Shown here: one piece after another, positions 10,591 through 23,900 of the stretch
How the letters are laid out: the number at the start of each line of letters is the position of its first letter
How positions within the stretch are numbered: the stretch's first letter is position 1
Origin: Oxyruncus cristatus
Lineage: Eukaryota > Chordata > Aves > Passeriformes > Cotingidae
Direction: 5' to 3'
Length of the DNA: 64,000 nucleotides
NCBI GenBank assembly: GCA_013399855.1
Contig: VXAY01004360.1
Span: 49,579-113,578 of the forward strand
Made by a program: the position numbers and the translations under genes
Notes under the pieces: model-generated
What the model saw: the letters and a program-made list of their open reading frames with translations, nothing else
Database searches by the model: none
Told to the model about the DNA's origin: nothing

Positions 10591-12551
10591 CCACAAAAAC
10601 TCCCATGGCATAGAAATTGAGCAAGAAGTTTACCTCAAATCAGCTCTCTGGGACGGTATTAGCTGTCAGAATGGGTTGGTACAAAGCTCAGTATGCATTT
10701 AAGCACAGTATGTTGGTTAACATGTTGACTGTACCCCCTGTGAATTAGCACCAGGACTGCAAAGACAGTCAGAGGTTTGATAAGACAACTACATCTTGGG
10801 GTGTATAACTGAAGACAAAAATGGTTGTATGGGAGTGAACAGAAATACACAGAGCTGAGGAGAGTAAAGAGTTACAGTTGTTTGGTTAGGTCTTTCTGAA
10901 TTGCCCTGCTGACAATTCTGGCTTCCAGGGGAGATCACTGAAGAGAAAGCACAAGCAAAATATAAAAACATCTTAATTTTTTGCTAAGATTCTATGTGCA
11001 ACAGGGAAGACTTTCACCTATGAAGTGAAGTGAATGCTGGTACATTACTGCAGAATCTTCCCGAGATAGCACTGAAGTCAATAGGAAATTTTGGAAACAG
11101 AAATAATCTCACAATAGCACCAGACTGACTTGGAACCAATCTCATTTTATGCTTTATTTCCAACAGTACAGCACCAAAAACACTGAGCTTCAGGGAAAAA
11201 ACATCCATCAACTTCAACTCTGCTGGCTAATCGTTGAATAATATATCACACAGAGAGAAGTTTATTACTGCAAAGTAGAAGTTTATCTTTAAAACAATGA
11301 CACAAACTCATCAAGGGTGTAAACACCATCTCTAAAGTGACATTCAATACTCTTGAATTTACAGCAATTTTGGGGCTCTACAGGGAGATCTAACCCAGAT
11401 TCTCTCATGAAAAAGTAAACAGCTTGCCAAAAGAATAGATAAATCTCCTGCAAGAGTTTCTATTTAGTTCATCTTGTATTTCTTGGTTTGCTATATATCT
11501 CAGTAAGAATAAAAGTACCTTTCTCAGTCTCAATTCACGGAGTAGACTTTGTTTGCTTTCAAAGAGCAAAGTGTGTGACATGACCTTGCTGTGTATTTAT
11601 GCACACACTTCGCAGTTTATTATTTTATTATAAATGAAATATTCTGCTGAACAGATCAGAGACATTTACTACTTTGAAAAAATTACATATCAGCTGGTTA
11701 ACTTATTCATTTGAAGAAAAAGTTCCCTTGAGATCTTTCTGTAGATGCACAGAGGTTCTTACGCTAAAGAGAAAGCTTTTCTAAAGTCACATTGATGTAA
11801 AAAAGCAGACCTCGTATAGACAGACATAATCCAAAAAACTTCTCCCTATTTCTCTGTAGGTTTCCCTTGTGGCACCTTGATTACGCCAGAATACCTATAT
11901 ACACTTAGTTGTCCTTAAACATGAAGTGTAACAGGCTGTTTAAAGTTAGCCATCCACCTGAGCACTTTACTGAGTTGTCCTGACAATGAATCAGAATTTA
12001 TTTCTACTTCTGTGCTTCTTTCCCACTGCTATACCCTTTTGCTAACTTGTAGTGATAAGACAAAAGGCAAAAGGTCTTAATTTGTAGTTAATTTAGCAGA
12101 AAGAAGTTTAATTCAGAGCGCAACACCATTTGGTTTATATGGCATACACTACTCACAACATGATAATGTCCCATTATATTTGACCTACATCAATGTATGT
12201 TCCAAAGAACTGATCATGTCTAACAACAAAGCACATAAATAGCTGTAGCCTCTAGTGATAGATATATGGTGAAAGCAACAGTTTGAAAGATGCAGAGATA
12301 TTAGTCTCTTGGGTTGGAAAGGATGTCAGCGCAGACATTTAGCCTGACAGAGCCATAAAATGAAGACTTGCTGCTTCGTGACAAGGGTTGGCCAATTCTT
12401 TCACTATTTATTTTTATTGCTGCTTTCTGGATTCAAACGCAACAGCAATCTTAGTCTAAACCCTCCTCTATTGGCATCTAACAGAGCCAGGCAGTGTGAG
12501 GTTTCTTTGTTGTTTTCTCTTTTTTTGGATCTTTTTGTGGGTTTTTTTTCC

Positions 12552-12570
12552 TTTTTTTTTTTTTTTTTTT
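12552..12570. repeat. poly-T tract
   Basis: Nineteen T after a C/T-rich lead (12523-12551) and followed by CCCACAG. In plus orientation it mimics a splice acceptor, but SMOC2 is on the other strand and no exon follows. Confidence 0.95.
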
Positions 12571-13710
12571 CCCACAGTTTGCAATCACACAGTAATTCAG
12601 ATAGCTAAGCTCTAAGATAAAATAAGGAATGCTGTACTGGATTCTCTCTTGGAACACTATTTCTCTCAGTTTTCTGACAGTCACATTTGGAGAGATACAG
12701 TCTGACTAGAACTGAATCAAATACTTGAAAAGAAACTAAAGCTACAGCTTTCTGATTTTTTATGTATCAAAGGCTACACTAGACTTTCTGAGCAGAACAG
12801 AGCAGAGGTTTGCTAATAGCTTAGAGAAGTCTAATATGAGCCAGCTTACTAATTCTTTTACTGAAAATCTGAGAAGGCTTGCAACTGTTGGTGGTTTCTA
12901 ATCTTCAGTGCAGTATTGTTGTTTTAGCACTTTCTACTTCACTTCTTTTAAGAAGTTCCTTTTTATATTGTCTGAAACTTAAATGGAAAATACATGAGCA
13001 GAAATGAAAACTCCACAAAACAAAACAAAAAGATTACTTTCTTACAATTGCAGTAGTGCATATTTGATTCTAACAAAGTACATTTTTTGTTCCTAAGAAT
13101 GTTCTTTTATGCCTCACTTCTGTGCAGTCTGGCTTCAGTAAATTGTGCTCAGTGAAATATTATGAAGAAAAATTGAGTATTTTAAAAAGAGATAAATTCC
13201 ACCTCTACAAAACTGTGGATACTATTTCAGTGTTACTTGTACTGTGTTCCAAGTACCACTAGAGACACTTAAAAGAGCAAAGGATATTCCACAGAAAAGG
13301 TTCCAAATATACTTAAAACTCTATTCACCTCCATTAAATACTTATTAGAAAGTATAATCAGAAGCCAATTCCACTTGCTTTCAGAGATAACATAAATTTT
13401 AACTTTATTCACTGAGATGTTGAATATTTTGTTTCTCAACACTTTTACTACAGTGGCTTGATATATATGTAACAGCTTGACACATAATTTAAATGAAGAC
13501 TCAAAACCAAGATAATGTTGGACATGACAAGTGTTTCTCTCAGGATTGCCAGCATCTCAGTCTGGAAACTTACAGTCGTCCTACATACTAAACACAGTGT
13601 CTACAGTGAGAAAATAAGCCTGAAAAAGGAGGAGAGAGCTCCTAGATAAAAGCCTTTTAAGGTCAAAATCTGCCCTATAATCAGTTTTCCCCCATAAGGT
13701 TTATTTTTTT

Positions 13711-13766
13711 AAAAAAAGAAAAAAACAAACAAAACAACAAAACAAACAAACAACAAAAAAAAAAAC
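13711..13766. repeat. A-rich low-complexity run with AAAC/AACAA units
   Basis: About 55 bp of nearly pure A with interspersed C and one G. It precedes a further T-run/A-run region (13845-13885). Low complexity only. Confidence 0.93.
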
Positions 13767-16700
13767 CACCAAAGCTAGTACCACTTCTCAATATATTCTC
13801 TTTTCATTACATTTTTTTCCAAAATAATGAAAAAAACTGCATCACTCTTTTTTTTTTCCTCATAAAGTATGAGGAAAAAAAAAAGAAAATGGAGAGGAGG
13901 AAAGGAGAGAAGACATGAAGACATGTTCAACCTGCAGACTGTGAAAGGTCTCAGTGTGTTCAGGATTATGTTTTAGAATGACACCTTGGTCCAGTCCAAC
14001 CGTCACTCATTTCAGCTAGAAAAAGAACCAAACCTACTCATTTCATTTTTCTCTCTCTAAATGAAACAGCCTGGGAGGATATTCTGCCTCCCAAAGACAA
14101 CCCATAAGGCTGCCTTCCAGTCAGCAAGTGCACTGGCCAAGACAATGTCCCTGCCCACACACTGAGCTACGGGACATGCTCAGGTACTGTGAGCAAATGT
14201 CAAGCTTGCACCTGGCTGGCTCACAGGGAAACCTGAGCTGGATGGCAGACTCCATGGGAATACTGGATAAGGTGTCCACTCAGAAGCCATGTCCAGAATT
14301 TACAACCCAGTTCTTTAGCTAAAAGGCGATGGTAATGTTTCCCCAAATTATGCTTGGGTTCATGAATTACGGGACCAGTTAATTTGTGAGCTCAAAACAA
14401 CTACTGACCAGCAATGCCCCCTTTCTCTTCACAAAGGGAAAATCAGATCAGCATGTTTGTCCAAGGACAGTAAGGCACCTTAAGTCATATAATTTCAATG
14501 TATTTAAACATTTTCTTAATCCATTCATCAAATCATTGTACCAGTAATTCAAATGAATTAAACTTCTCACTTTTCTGAAAGCCCTAATTTAAAGAAACAA
14601 ATGTTGCGCATTTTTTTCTTTAAGGAAAACAAACAGCAAAATATTTATTTTATGAGAAATCTCACTAATATTTTGATGTGTTTCAGTTCTTTATGTGAAT
14701 TGCGATAATGTAGATAGTACCTTTCATTATGTCTATGATAGCCCATAAAAGTACAGCATTTTTAAACAGTGAGGCTATTCAATATAATTAAATTCACTAT
14801 AAATGAATTAAGCTACACATGAGCTCTCTGGGTTTTCCAATGCAGAAAGAGGATCTACATCATTATAGAATAACAGTGACACTACTCTGTATGATGGTTT
14901 TCCTTAGTGTACTCCCAAAGCGGTAAGTCATTGTTGGGGCCACCTCTGCAAATACTGCATACATGCTTTGCGTGTCAGCCAGGCTAAATTCCAACCCCCT
15001 CATAAATTAAATATCACTGTGCAAAGCTCCTACATTGTCATTTTCAGTAAGGACCACTCAGAGATTTGTGCCAAGCCCAGTTTAGCAGTTGTTCGTAAAC
15101 CCATGTTGCTGCTTCATGATGGTAGTGAAGTACAGAAACGTGATGCAAGTCAGCAGCTGAAATTTTATAATGATCAACAATTTTTATCAAACCTCCAGCC
15201 ATTAGAGAAGTCTTATTTTAGTGAAGCACTGGTAGAGAAGCCACAAAATCCAAGCACCTCAACTGGGATGTTTCAAGAACTCTGTGTTAGGGTAGAAGTA
15301 TGCTGGCAGGACTGTACATATGAATTTGTTTGTCCAGTAATCACAATGTCAGAATACCAAATATTATTACTGAACCACTTGCTTAATACATTCAGAATAT
15401 TTATTGTCCAGTGCCCCAGTCTTGGGCCTGGTACATTCACTTAAAAACAAACTGAGAATTGAAACAAGTATTCTTAATGTTATTTAAGATACAAGAGTAG
15501 AAACAGAAGAAAAAAACAAGAAAAAAGGTATTTTTGAGTGGATTATTCTAAAAACCTTACAGACCACTTTCAGGTTAGTTAAACAAACAGGAGCTGCCCT
15601 TAGCTAACTCTAAGAGGGACATCTCCATGGGACATACAGGCTTTTTAGTTCAGGTGAAACATTCCCAGTAGCCACAGACACCCAAAATTCAGTCACAGGA
15701 CTGCACATGCTCTTCTGCTTCCTCCTGAAAAACTGCCTAAATCTTGGCAAACATTCATATAAAGAGCTTAAATGCATAAAGTTCAAACTACACCAGTTGA
15801 ACTGCAGTGCCGCTCGTTCCCATTCACCCTTCAACATCGGAAAAATTGCAGACTGAACTACTGCTGGCCATGAGTCACTGTGCACTTGACAGTTCATTAG
15901 TGAGAAACACTTTGGTCCCTCCACTAGATACTCTTGTTGCAGATATTGCTCACATTGAACACTATGCAGTCAGCTAGAACACTTTCTACACTTGGGACTG
16001 AAAGATGCTGAGATGGGAGATGAAAAGCTGTCCCACAGGAATGGAGTTTCTCTAAGTTTCTGGTATCTAAAAAACTTCATTAGACCCATAGAAAATCCTC
16101 CACTAACCTAGTTATGACTAAAGCTTGTTACCATGTCAAAAAAAAAAGGTACAGTTTCATTGCAAAATCCTTCAATCTCACTCACCTCCACCTAGCATCA
16201 TATTTTCATGTATCAAAGTTAATACATGCTATTTACTGTCACAGAAAACTAAATTATAAGCCTAAAATTATGTGAAAACTATTACAAAAATACAAGTTCA
16301 CATTTTCAAAGTTCATCGGAAAAAAAACCTGTTCGGAAGGGGAGAATAAGCAGCATAGCCATTTAACATAGGTGAAACTGATAGGAGTCTGAAGAAATTA
16401 GTTGAAGCATTCTCTCTTTTTTTTTTTGTACAAACAATGCAAAATTTTCATGACAATAGAAAATTCCTACAGTGATATAAGCAAATGTTACAGTTACTCT
16501 GAACAGTTAACACAGAAAAAAAGGGGAAAAACTCCCAAGACCTCTTCATATGGAATGTACAAATGCTCAATGAAAAAGACAAAACTACTTGTTTCAAGTA
16601 GTCTTATCTATAGCAATTTGTGACAGATAGACAGCCTTACTTTTGTAAAATAAAGGAGTAGATCTTCACTTAGCAGTGCCTTTCCCCTGCCTACTGGGGA

Positions 16701-19700
16701 AGACAATTTGGCTGACGTTTTGTGCATTTAGTTTCAATACAAGCACAGCCTTTTGGAGTAATCTATACTATGTTCCAGATCATGTAAAATCCCCACTAAA
16801 TGTAAAACTGTAGCTACTGGCCCTACGGAAAATGCATTGATGGGCAACACTTCCTACTCATAATGGCCAACTGCATCATTTGGGGGTTTTTTGTAGACAT
16901 GATACTTCTGCCTGGTTGGTCCTATTTTCAAGACTAAGGAATGACAAGTTGTAGTTTTTGCATGCACTAATGAAGAGTATCAAAAGCTCCATTCTATAAG
17001 TTACAAAGCATTCCTTTTGCGACATTCAGAGCTCTCCAGTCCCATCATCACCAGTTGTAGTGGTAGGAATAAGGCCGAGTGCTAAAGGATTCTTCCCTGA
17101 GTTTGTATTAGTCATAGGAATAGATCCTCCCTGGCATGCATTGGGACAGTCCAGTAAGAGCAGCTAGGCTCTGTTCTCAGGCTGAACAGTCTTAAGCCCC
17201 TAAAAGGAGGGTTTCTGTGCATGCTGTCTGCTGGTAACAGTCCTTGGCCCATCTTCTACCTGAGCCAGATAGACACAGTCCTCGGGAAAGCTCTACCTGG
17301 TCAGCTCTCAAACTGCAATAGGGAGCTTACATGTGTGGGTGCTCATACTGTGTCCTTGCACTGCTTAATTAATTTGTTAGACATAGTGCCTGTGTTTTTA
17401 TGTGCAGTTTAAAAGCAACCATATTGCTTTTCCACTTCTTGTATGTCTTGTTTCCTTGGCTATGCTGGTCCAGATTTCAACTGTGAAGCATTTGTGTGTG
17501 CATGTAGTTGATCCCCATCACAGGTGATATTTTAACAGTCTCCCTAACACAAATAGTATTTCTCAGCTGTCAACATACATTTATTTTTTTAGATTCATAA
17601 TCTTGTTGCACAGTGAACGTCTGTGTTGAGCAAGTGGCAAAACTCCAGAACTTCAGAGTTAAGATTTTTTTTGGAAAAGTATCCAAAAATGTGGATGTTC
17701 ATCTACAGTGTACACAGATTATTTGAGACCTTAGAAACTGCAAAAGCAAGCTAGAAATTTTGTAAGATTTTAACTTCTTATAGCATTTCCAACCTTAGCA
17801 ATGGATTCCAGGATTGCCTGGAAGTGGAGTTCAAAAAAAAATTGCTAAACTAATGTCTAAATTAAAAAACACCATCTTCTGATAGTGATTATTTTGATGC
17901 TTATTTTGTCAAAGGTGAGTGTTTCAGAACTGAGGGGCAGGTTCACAGCTCATTTATTTTCAGGTTTGTTTAAACTGTTTTGATCTCTGAGATAGCCATC
18001 AGGAACTAGATCAGAAGTGCAAGGGGAAAAAATGGTTTAAATGTTACCAGTTTATTGTGATCTTTTAAGATCTGGGATCTAAAAATTGTTTCCTTTGCAA
18101 TACTGAAGTATTACCTGGGCTGAGCACTCTGTGAATGAAATTTGAATTAGAGGGGAAAGCAAGCACACATAAAGCAAACAATCCCTTTTAGGTGTTTAAG
18201 TGATCAAAACCAAATAGATGAAAAATGTTGAGAACAGGTGAGAAACAGAAGAAAGAATCAATCTAAATTTGGCTTTCTAGGGAAAAAAAAAGAAACAGAA
18301 AAAGCAGACATCAGTCTGATGCCTGTTCAAACTTCCTCATGGATATAAAAACAAACCATGATTCTGTATATATAAACAAGAAATAATGGACTCAAAATTA
18401 TTCCAAAAGGTTGTCAACATAAACTGTCCAGGTCTTTAGATTTCTTTTGAATAGACTGAACCAAACAAAGAGCTTGTCACCATATTTTCAACTAATTAAA
18501 ATGGAACCTGGAAATATTTAATTTTTAGAGAAGATTTTTGTGAGATGAATAAGGATTTTTACCTCAAAAGAAGAAAGGAGGAGATGGACACGGATTTAAG
18601 ACTGCCTTTTCTGAACAATATTGATGAATATCAGGCACAGATTTAAAGATATGGGACCTATACCAGGAATAATCTCTTTTCTCCCTTCAGAACTTACACA
18701 CGCAAACGTGTGTTTCTTTCCCTTTTTCCTGCGTTAGCAACCTCAAATCTGCTTCAAAACCAATGCTTTAATGGGGAGTTAGGGTTGGTGTCCATTTTTT
18801 TAGGGGGACAGATGAACACTTCCAATAGGATCTGTTTTCATTCCAACATGGAATGAAAGCAAATTCTGAAACCTTGGAAGTTGTTCTGAAATGAAATCAT
18901 CACTCTTTGGTTAACTCTACTAAAACAGCCCTCTGCTTTTTCATCAAGCATCACCTGTAACAACAAATTTCACCACTCAAAAGTAACTGGTTCAAAAGGG
19001 GTCTTAATCTGAGGTCTTTCAGAATGTTTGATGAGACTATCAGAAGTAGCTCTAGTCATGCTAAAACTGAAACAGCATCTAGGCCAACAAATCATCTTTC
19101 TCTTCTCTAAAACTTGTTTTTACAGCTTGAAATACTTCTGATGATTGCAGCCATGGGTAGGAATAAAGATATTGGTCACTTCAAAATTTAAGACTGCTTT
19201 GACTGAATAACAAATAGTATGAAAATGTAGAATTAAAAGAACACCAGCCTCTTGCTGATATTGACCAAGTATATTACTGGCAAATATGTGTCTATTACCA
19301 TGCAAAGGACAAATATTTAAACATTAGGGTGATGTTTGTTTTAATTTAATTGTAAGATTAAAAATATTTAATTGAGGAGAACACAATGAGTATTTGCTAT
19401 TAACAATGCACTGCCTATGGTGTCTAATTCAAATTGTACAATTGTACTGACACGCTATCCATTAATAATAAACAGCAAAGGAGCACTTCTCCAAATTGCA
19501 GTTGTTGACTGCAGAAAAATTTGACAGCATCACTGAGGACACATTTAGTAGAGCAATTCACATCTGTATGAAAAAAAAATTCTTGCAGATTATATTTTCA
19601 ATATAGTATAAAAAACAATAGAGAAAAACTCTCAAAACTAATTTCCATAAAGGTGTATAATGCTCTAATGTATAAAAAGAACAAATACAAAGTGTACAAT

Positions 19701-20734
19701 AATTCTCTCTGTCATTCATGAGTGTAATAAAAGCTTTGGCTCAGGTAGCTTCATTATGTTATCCTTGTTCACCAAAGTAAATAGATCCATCAGGTAATAC
19801 AATGGTTTACTATGAAAGGGTTGAAGAATGAGGGTACTATTTCATCTAGGCAGAAGATGAGACAGAATGTCTCTTTGAAGCAGTCTTGATGCTTCAGAGG
19901 TTTTCTGGAGCTAATGGAGAGAGATGATGTGGAAAATTGCCTCCTACAGGTTGAATTGGTGTGGTCCCTGGGGTTTTCTTCCCCCTAGCCCCCACCTCCA
20001 TACCCTGGCCCTCTCTTTAGACAGAGAGAAAGGGAAAGTAAATCTTTATGATCACTGCTATTATTACATTTTAGAAAGAAGATCATTGTGTTGGGAATCA
20101 CCTTACACTTCAGTAAGGAAATGCATTCTCTAGCACCATGCTACTCTAAAAGTGAAATGATTTAGCAATGGATATTTTGTACATTTGCATGTCACACAAT
20201 TTCTCTAAACAGAGATCAGAAGTAAAAGAGTGGATGATAGAAATATAGGAATGGCCTGTGAGGGCTCTATGCATTACAAAGCTTTTTTTTCTCCTTTTTT
20301 TAATTCAAACCACCCCATCACCACCCCCCTCTGAAGACTGTAGTTTGGAAATGTAAGACTTAATTTAACCATCTCTAACTCAAAATGCCCAAGTGCAGTA
20401 GGCATGAAACCTTGCAAGATAACAACCTTAAGAGATCCTCTGAGCTTGCCAGTAATACGGTACTTCAGAACAAGGACCTAACCATTCAGTTTCCTTAAGA
20501 GTGACTTATTATAGTATAATCGGGTGGGGGTATCATAATTTTGATGAAGGCTCAAGATTAATTTATCTTTACATGGCATATTGTTATAGAAATAACAGGG
20601 TGGATTTCAACCTACTTGTTTTAGAAAACTCTTCAAGTCCAACACTCCTAGTCTTCAATACACAGACATTTCCAAAAACAATTTTAGGGTCTATTATTTT
20701 TTATTATGGTCAAGAGAAACTTTGATTTCCTCAC

Positions 20735-20906
20735 CTTTGCAATTGCCTCGGTAGGCTATTTCCAGTTGAGGGTCTTTGCATTTTGCCCGCTGAAATTCAC
20801 ACCGGGACAGAAAAGTTCTTCCATCAGATGCACAGAGTGATTTCTGAGGGGAACCTGTGCAGTCCAGGCTGCATTCTCTGTCTTTATCTTGGTCCACTCT
20901 CAAAAA
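20735..20906 (-). CDS. SMOC2: SMOC2 exon 2: Kazal/follistatin-like domain
   Basis: Internal coding exon of a secreted matricellular glycoprotein of the SPARC/BM-40 family, which acts in extracellular matrix and basement membranes and is reported to modulate growth-factor signalling. The frame opens F-L-R-V-D-Q-D-K-D and contains a six-cysteine Kazal pattern: CSLDC, then LCASDGRTFLSRCEFQRAKC, then the final RGNC. Wording around FLSRCEFQRAKCKDPQLEIA matches remembered SMOC2 and differs from SMOC1. The acceptor is a T-rich tract ending CTAG before TTTTTGAGAG; the donor is CAAAG|GTGAGG. The exon is 172 nt (57 codons plus one base), and the spare G completes GAT with exon 3. The preceding residues (signal peptide and QKFSALT-like segment) belong to exon 1, not seen here. 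No frameshift or lost cysteine. Identity is from memory of the family; orthology to SMOC2 rather than SMOC1 is a strong inference. Confidence 0.96.
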
Positions 20907-23900
20907 CTAGGAAAAAAAAAAAAAATTATGCTGTAGGAATATTATTCCCATGTGAAAACTGTTCACTGATTTCCTTCCCCATGGAAGACACATATATTAC
21001 CCAAAACTGAAAAGAAAGCTCTGCCTTTTTAGTCTATGCAAATACTAATTGAATTATCAGATCTGGGGTTGTTCAGCTGCCACTTAGAAATGGCAGTGAC
21101 TGCAATATTTCCATAACATACATGAAATGCAGTATCACAATTAAGAAGACTCTGAATTTCCTTCAATCATTATTAAGTTCAAAACAACAAAAAAATGGTG
21201 ATGGTAGAAACATTCTTCACAACAAAAATGATACAGCAATGGACACTTGTCTAATTTGTTAAATATGTATTAACTATTCTGCAATAAAAAGCTGAAAAGT
21301 CTGTTCTAAGACTCAAATAAAATTTTTAACATAAATATTCTCATTGTAAATTTCCATGCTTCTCTTTCTACTTCTGCCTCAAAGTCACACTGAACCCAGC
21401 CTAACTGTTCGTTTCTCCACCCCCAGGACTGCAGGTGAGGCTTGTGAGTTTGGCATCATCCTTGGCACTGGGAAAAGCAGGAGTTCCTCACCCTGAAACA
21501 TGCTGCCAGAAGAACTGATGCCACTATGTGCCAGCCAAACACAAAGACAGACAAAAGCAAAGATAGTACTTTATCTTCTGAGCTCTTGAAAAGCAGAGAT
21601 TAGGAAAATGAACTCAAGCAAGTCCTCAGATGAATTTCTCAATCCTTTTGCTTTTTCTGAACATGCACAAAATTAAGCTAGTCATATAGCTACCAGGAGG
21701 CAATCATTCTCCTGAGCATTAAAAGGTGCCCGAGAAAAGGTCTGCATCCAGCTGAAGCACTATTTTCATTGGTGCTACTTCATCATCATAAACCTCAGAT
21801 GCAGAAAATTTTGAACTTCAGATAAAAAACTAAGACAAGCAGGAGGAAAATTTCAAGAATAAAAAAAAAGAGGACGAAGAGCAGAAACTGAGCTAATTTT
21901 TTTTTTTAAATTGCTATGTATAGTTTCCCTGCATATTGTTTCACACAAAAAAATGTATAGTAAGAGTTATAAATCTTCATAATCTTCATACTTAAGCCGT
22001 GGTCTATTTGCATTTCCTATCACTTAACATGAGGAAATACAGATGTATTTCTGGAGAGCACGCCCGAAAATGGAGAGATTATCTCAAAGGTATCACTTTA
22101 AAATAATAGTCATACAGTTGGATTTTTACCAGAATTTTTATATTTTAGTGGAACACTAAGATAAAAAGGGAAGCTTCTGGGCAATTTTTCATTTTTAAGA
22201 ATAATTAGCTTCAGAAGCAAATTACACACACATTACACATAAAACCCAAATCTTTCTTCATAGAATTTAGCTACAGAGTTCCAGAAGTGAAGGACAGATG
22301 CTTCTTTTCCCCATATTTTGATGTTATTTTGCAGATGCTTCTGGTTGACAGAAATTAATAAATAGCTGAGCCACGCAGGAAGGGAGAAAAACTAAAGTCA
22401 TCTCTCTTTATCCACAAAATGAACAACAGTAAAGACAGGCACCCATGACTCTGAACAACCTAAAAATCCTGTTGGTCTCCAGGGCCTGCGTGGGTGCCCT
22501 TATGTGCTACAGTGGGAGCCCTGATGAGATCCTCCAAGCCTCCCCTTCTTGCCTGGGAGGCATTTGCAGGACTGGGAAGTTTAGGCCTAGCTAGGACTAC
22601 AAAAAGGACTTGTCAATGAAAAATGGACCACATGGGGCCCCTGGCAGAAAAACTGGATCTAGTCCTCTGCTTTGCCTTGGACTTCTCAAGTGGATTTGGT
22701 GATGGCAAGTTGTGATCTTCCTCTTTGTATTTTGTGAAGTCAAGATCCGAGTAGAGCCTTTCTGTATGTATTCGACTACCCCTCTGTAACGGCTAGGCAC
22801 TTTGCCACCCTTAATTTATCCTCAGCAACACCCCTGTTGAGCAGAGAATTATTTTTCAAAAGCACAGGAAGGCTTTGTGACCCACAGAAAATGATGTAGT
22901 AGATCAGGGAACTGAACTCAGGCAAAAAAAATAAAAAATCACACACAGCAACAATCTAGCCTCTGTAGCGTTTTTCTCCCAGAGTTTCCTCATCTGTTCT
23001 GTTTTGAGCTGCTGCAGGAGTTAAGATGGGTATGCCTGATCGTGGTGGACAAACCACAGTAACACAGTGGACAGAAAATCCCCTTAATCGTCTGAGGAAC
23101 AAAGTCCACTCCCTTGAGAGCATGATAGTTCACAGATAAAGCTATATTTTAAAGGGCATTCATCCAAAGAGTTTTATTTAAGTATTTTATTATTTCAAAG
23201 CCTGAGAAGAGATTAGGGCAAATTATGGGTTCAAGAATATTCAAGCAACCTGGAAAAACAGAGGATGAACACATACCCAGGAGACACAACCACTTGAATA
23301 ACTTGCTGGTTAGCCAAACCTCACTGGAGAATTTGGGTTATACATTTAAACAATTTCCATGAACCTAGTGTAACTGAGGGATTTAAGAGAGGGAAGGACA
23401 AAAAGGCAAACAACTGTGAGGAAAGCTAACAAGCAAGAGAGACTAGGAAACGTACTCAGAAAAAAACAGATGGAAGGTTAAAGATTGACATTTGGAAAAT
23501 GCTTAATTGAAATCTTTACTACAGCAGTATAAGATGATACAAGTGCAGATCAATATTGCTTGCTCACATAGCCAAAGGAATCAACAAATACATCAAAACT
23601 GATGCTGAAACAAGCAAGGGCTATGGAACTTCTATTTGCTATTTGTTTAAACAGGAACAAGCAGTCAGTGACACAAAAACTGGGATCATACTGATGCACA
23701 TCTTAGAGCTGTAGTTTCCGGTGAAAATATTCCCTTAGATCAAAATATGGCAGTTTAGAGAGAATGATGGTTTGGTACAGACCAGAAAGTGATTCATCTT
23801 CAATACTGGCTTACCTATTTTTGTCTTTGAATTCGTTTAACAAATCTGTTATGGTACAAACATGTGATTCACTGAAAAAAAAAGGTTAAAGAAGCATTTC

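Larger units (their letters stand above)
6502..20734 (-). other. SMOC2: SMOC2 intron 2
   Basis: This 14.2 kb intron lies between the Kazal exon and the first thyroglobulin exon. It holds an AAAT microsatellite (9765), mixed A/ACCA/AAAC repeats (10505), a poly-T (12552), an A-rich run (13711), an unexplained ORF at 14968-15444 and an AT-rich block with a 12 bp palindrome near 19436. An exact CAG|GTAAGT donor on the minus strand ends at 9957, without a convincing partner acceptor. No other gene is recognisable. Confidence 0.88.

Noticed and set aside
12308..12355. Possible CR1 3' snippet (GGGTTGGAAAGGATGTC)
   Set aside because: Only one short anchor matches; flanks do not follow the CR1 order.
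12523..12580. Plus-strand poly-pyrimidine plus CACAG resembling a splice acceptor
   Set aside because: No donor or coding frame follows, the gene is on the opposite strand, and low-complexity T runs give such signals by chance.
16155..16195. Minus-strand GGAG|GTGAGT donor-like site
   Set aside because: No pyrimidine tract or acceptor nearby; isolated near-consensus donors are expected by chance in 64 kb.
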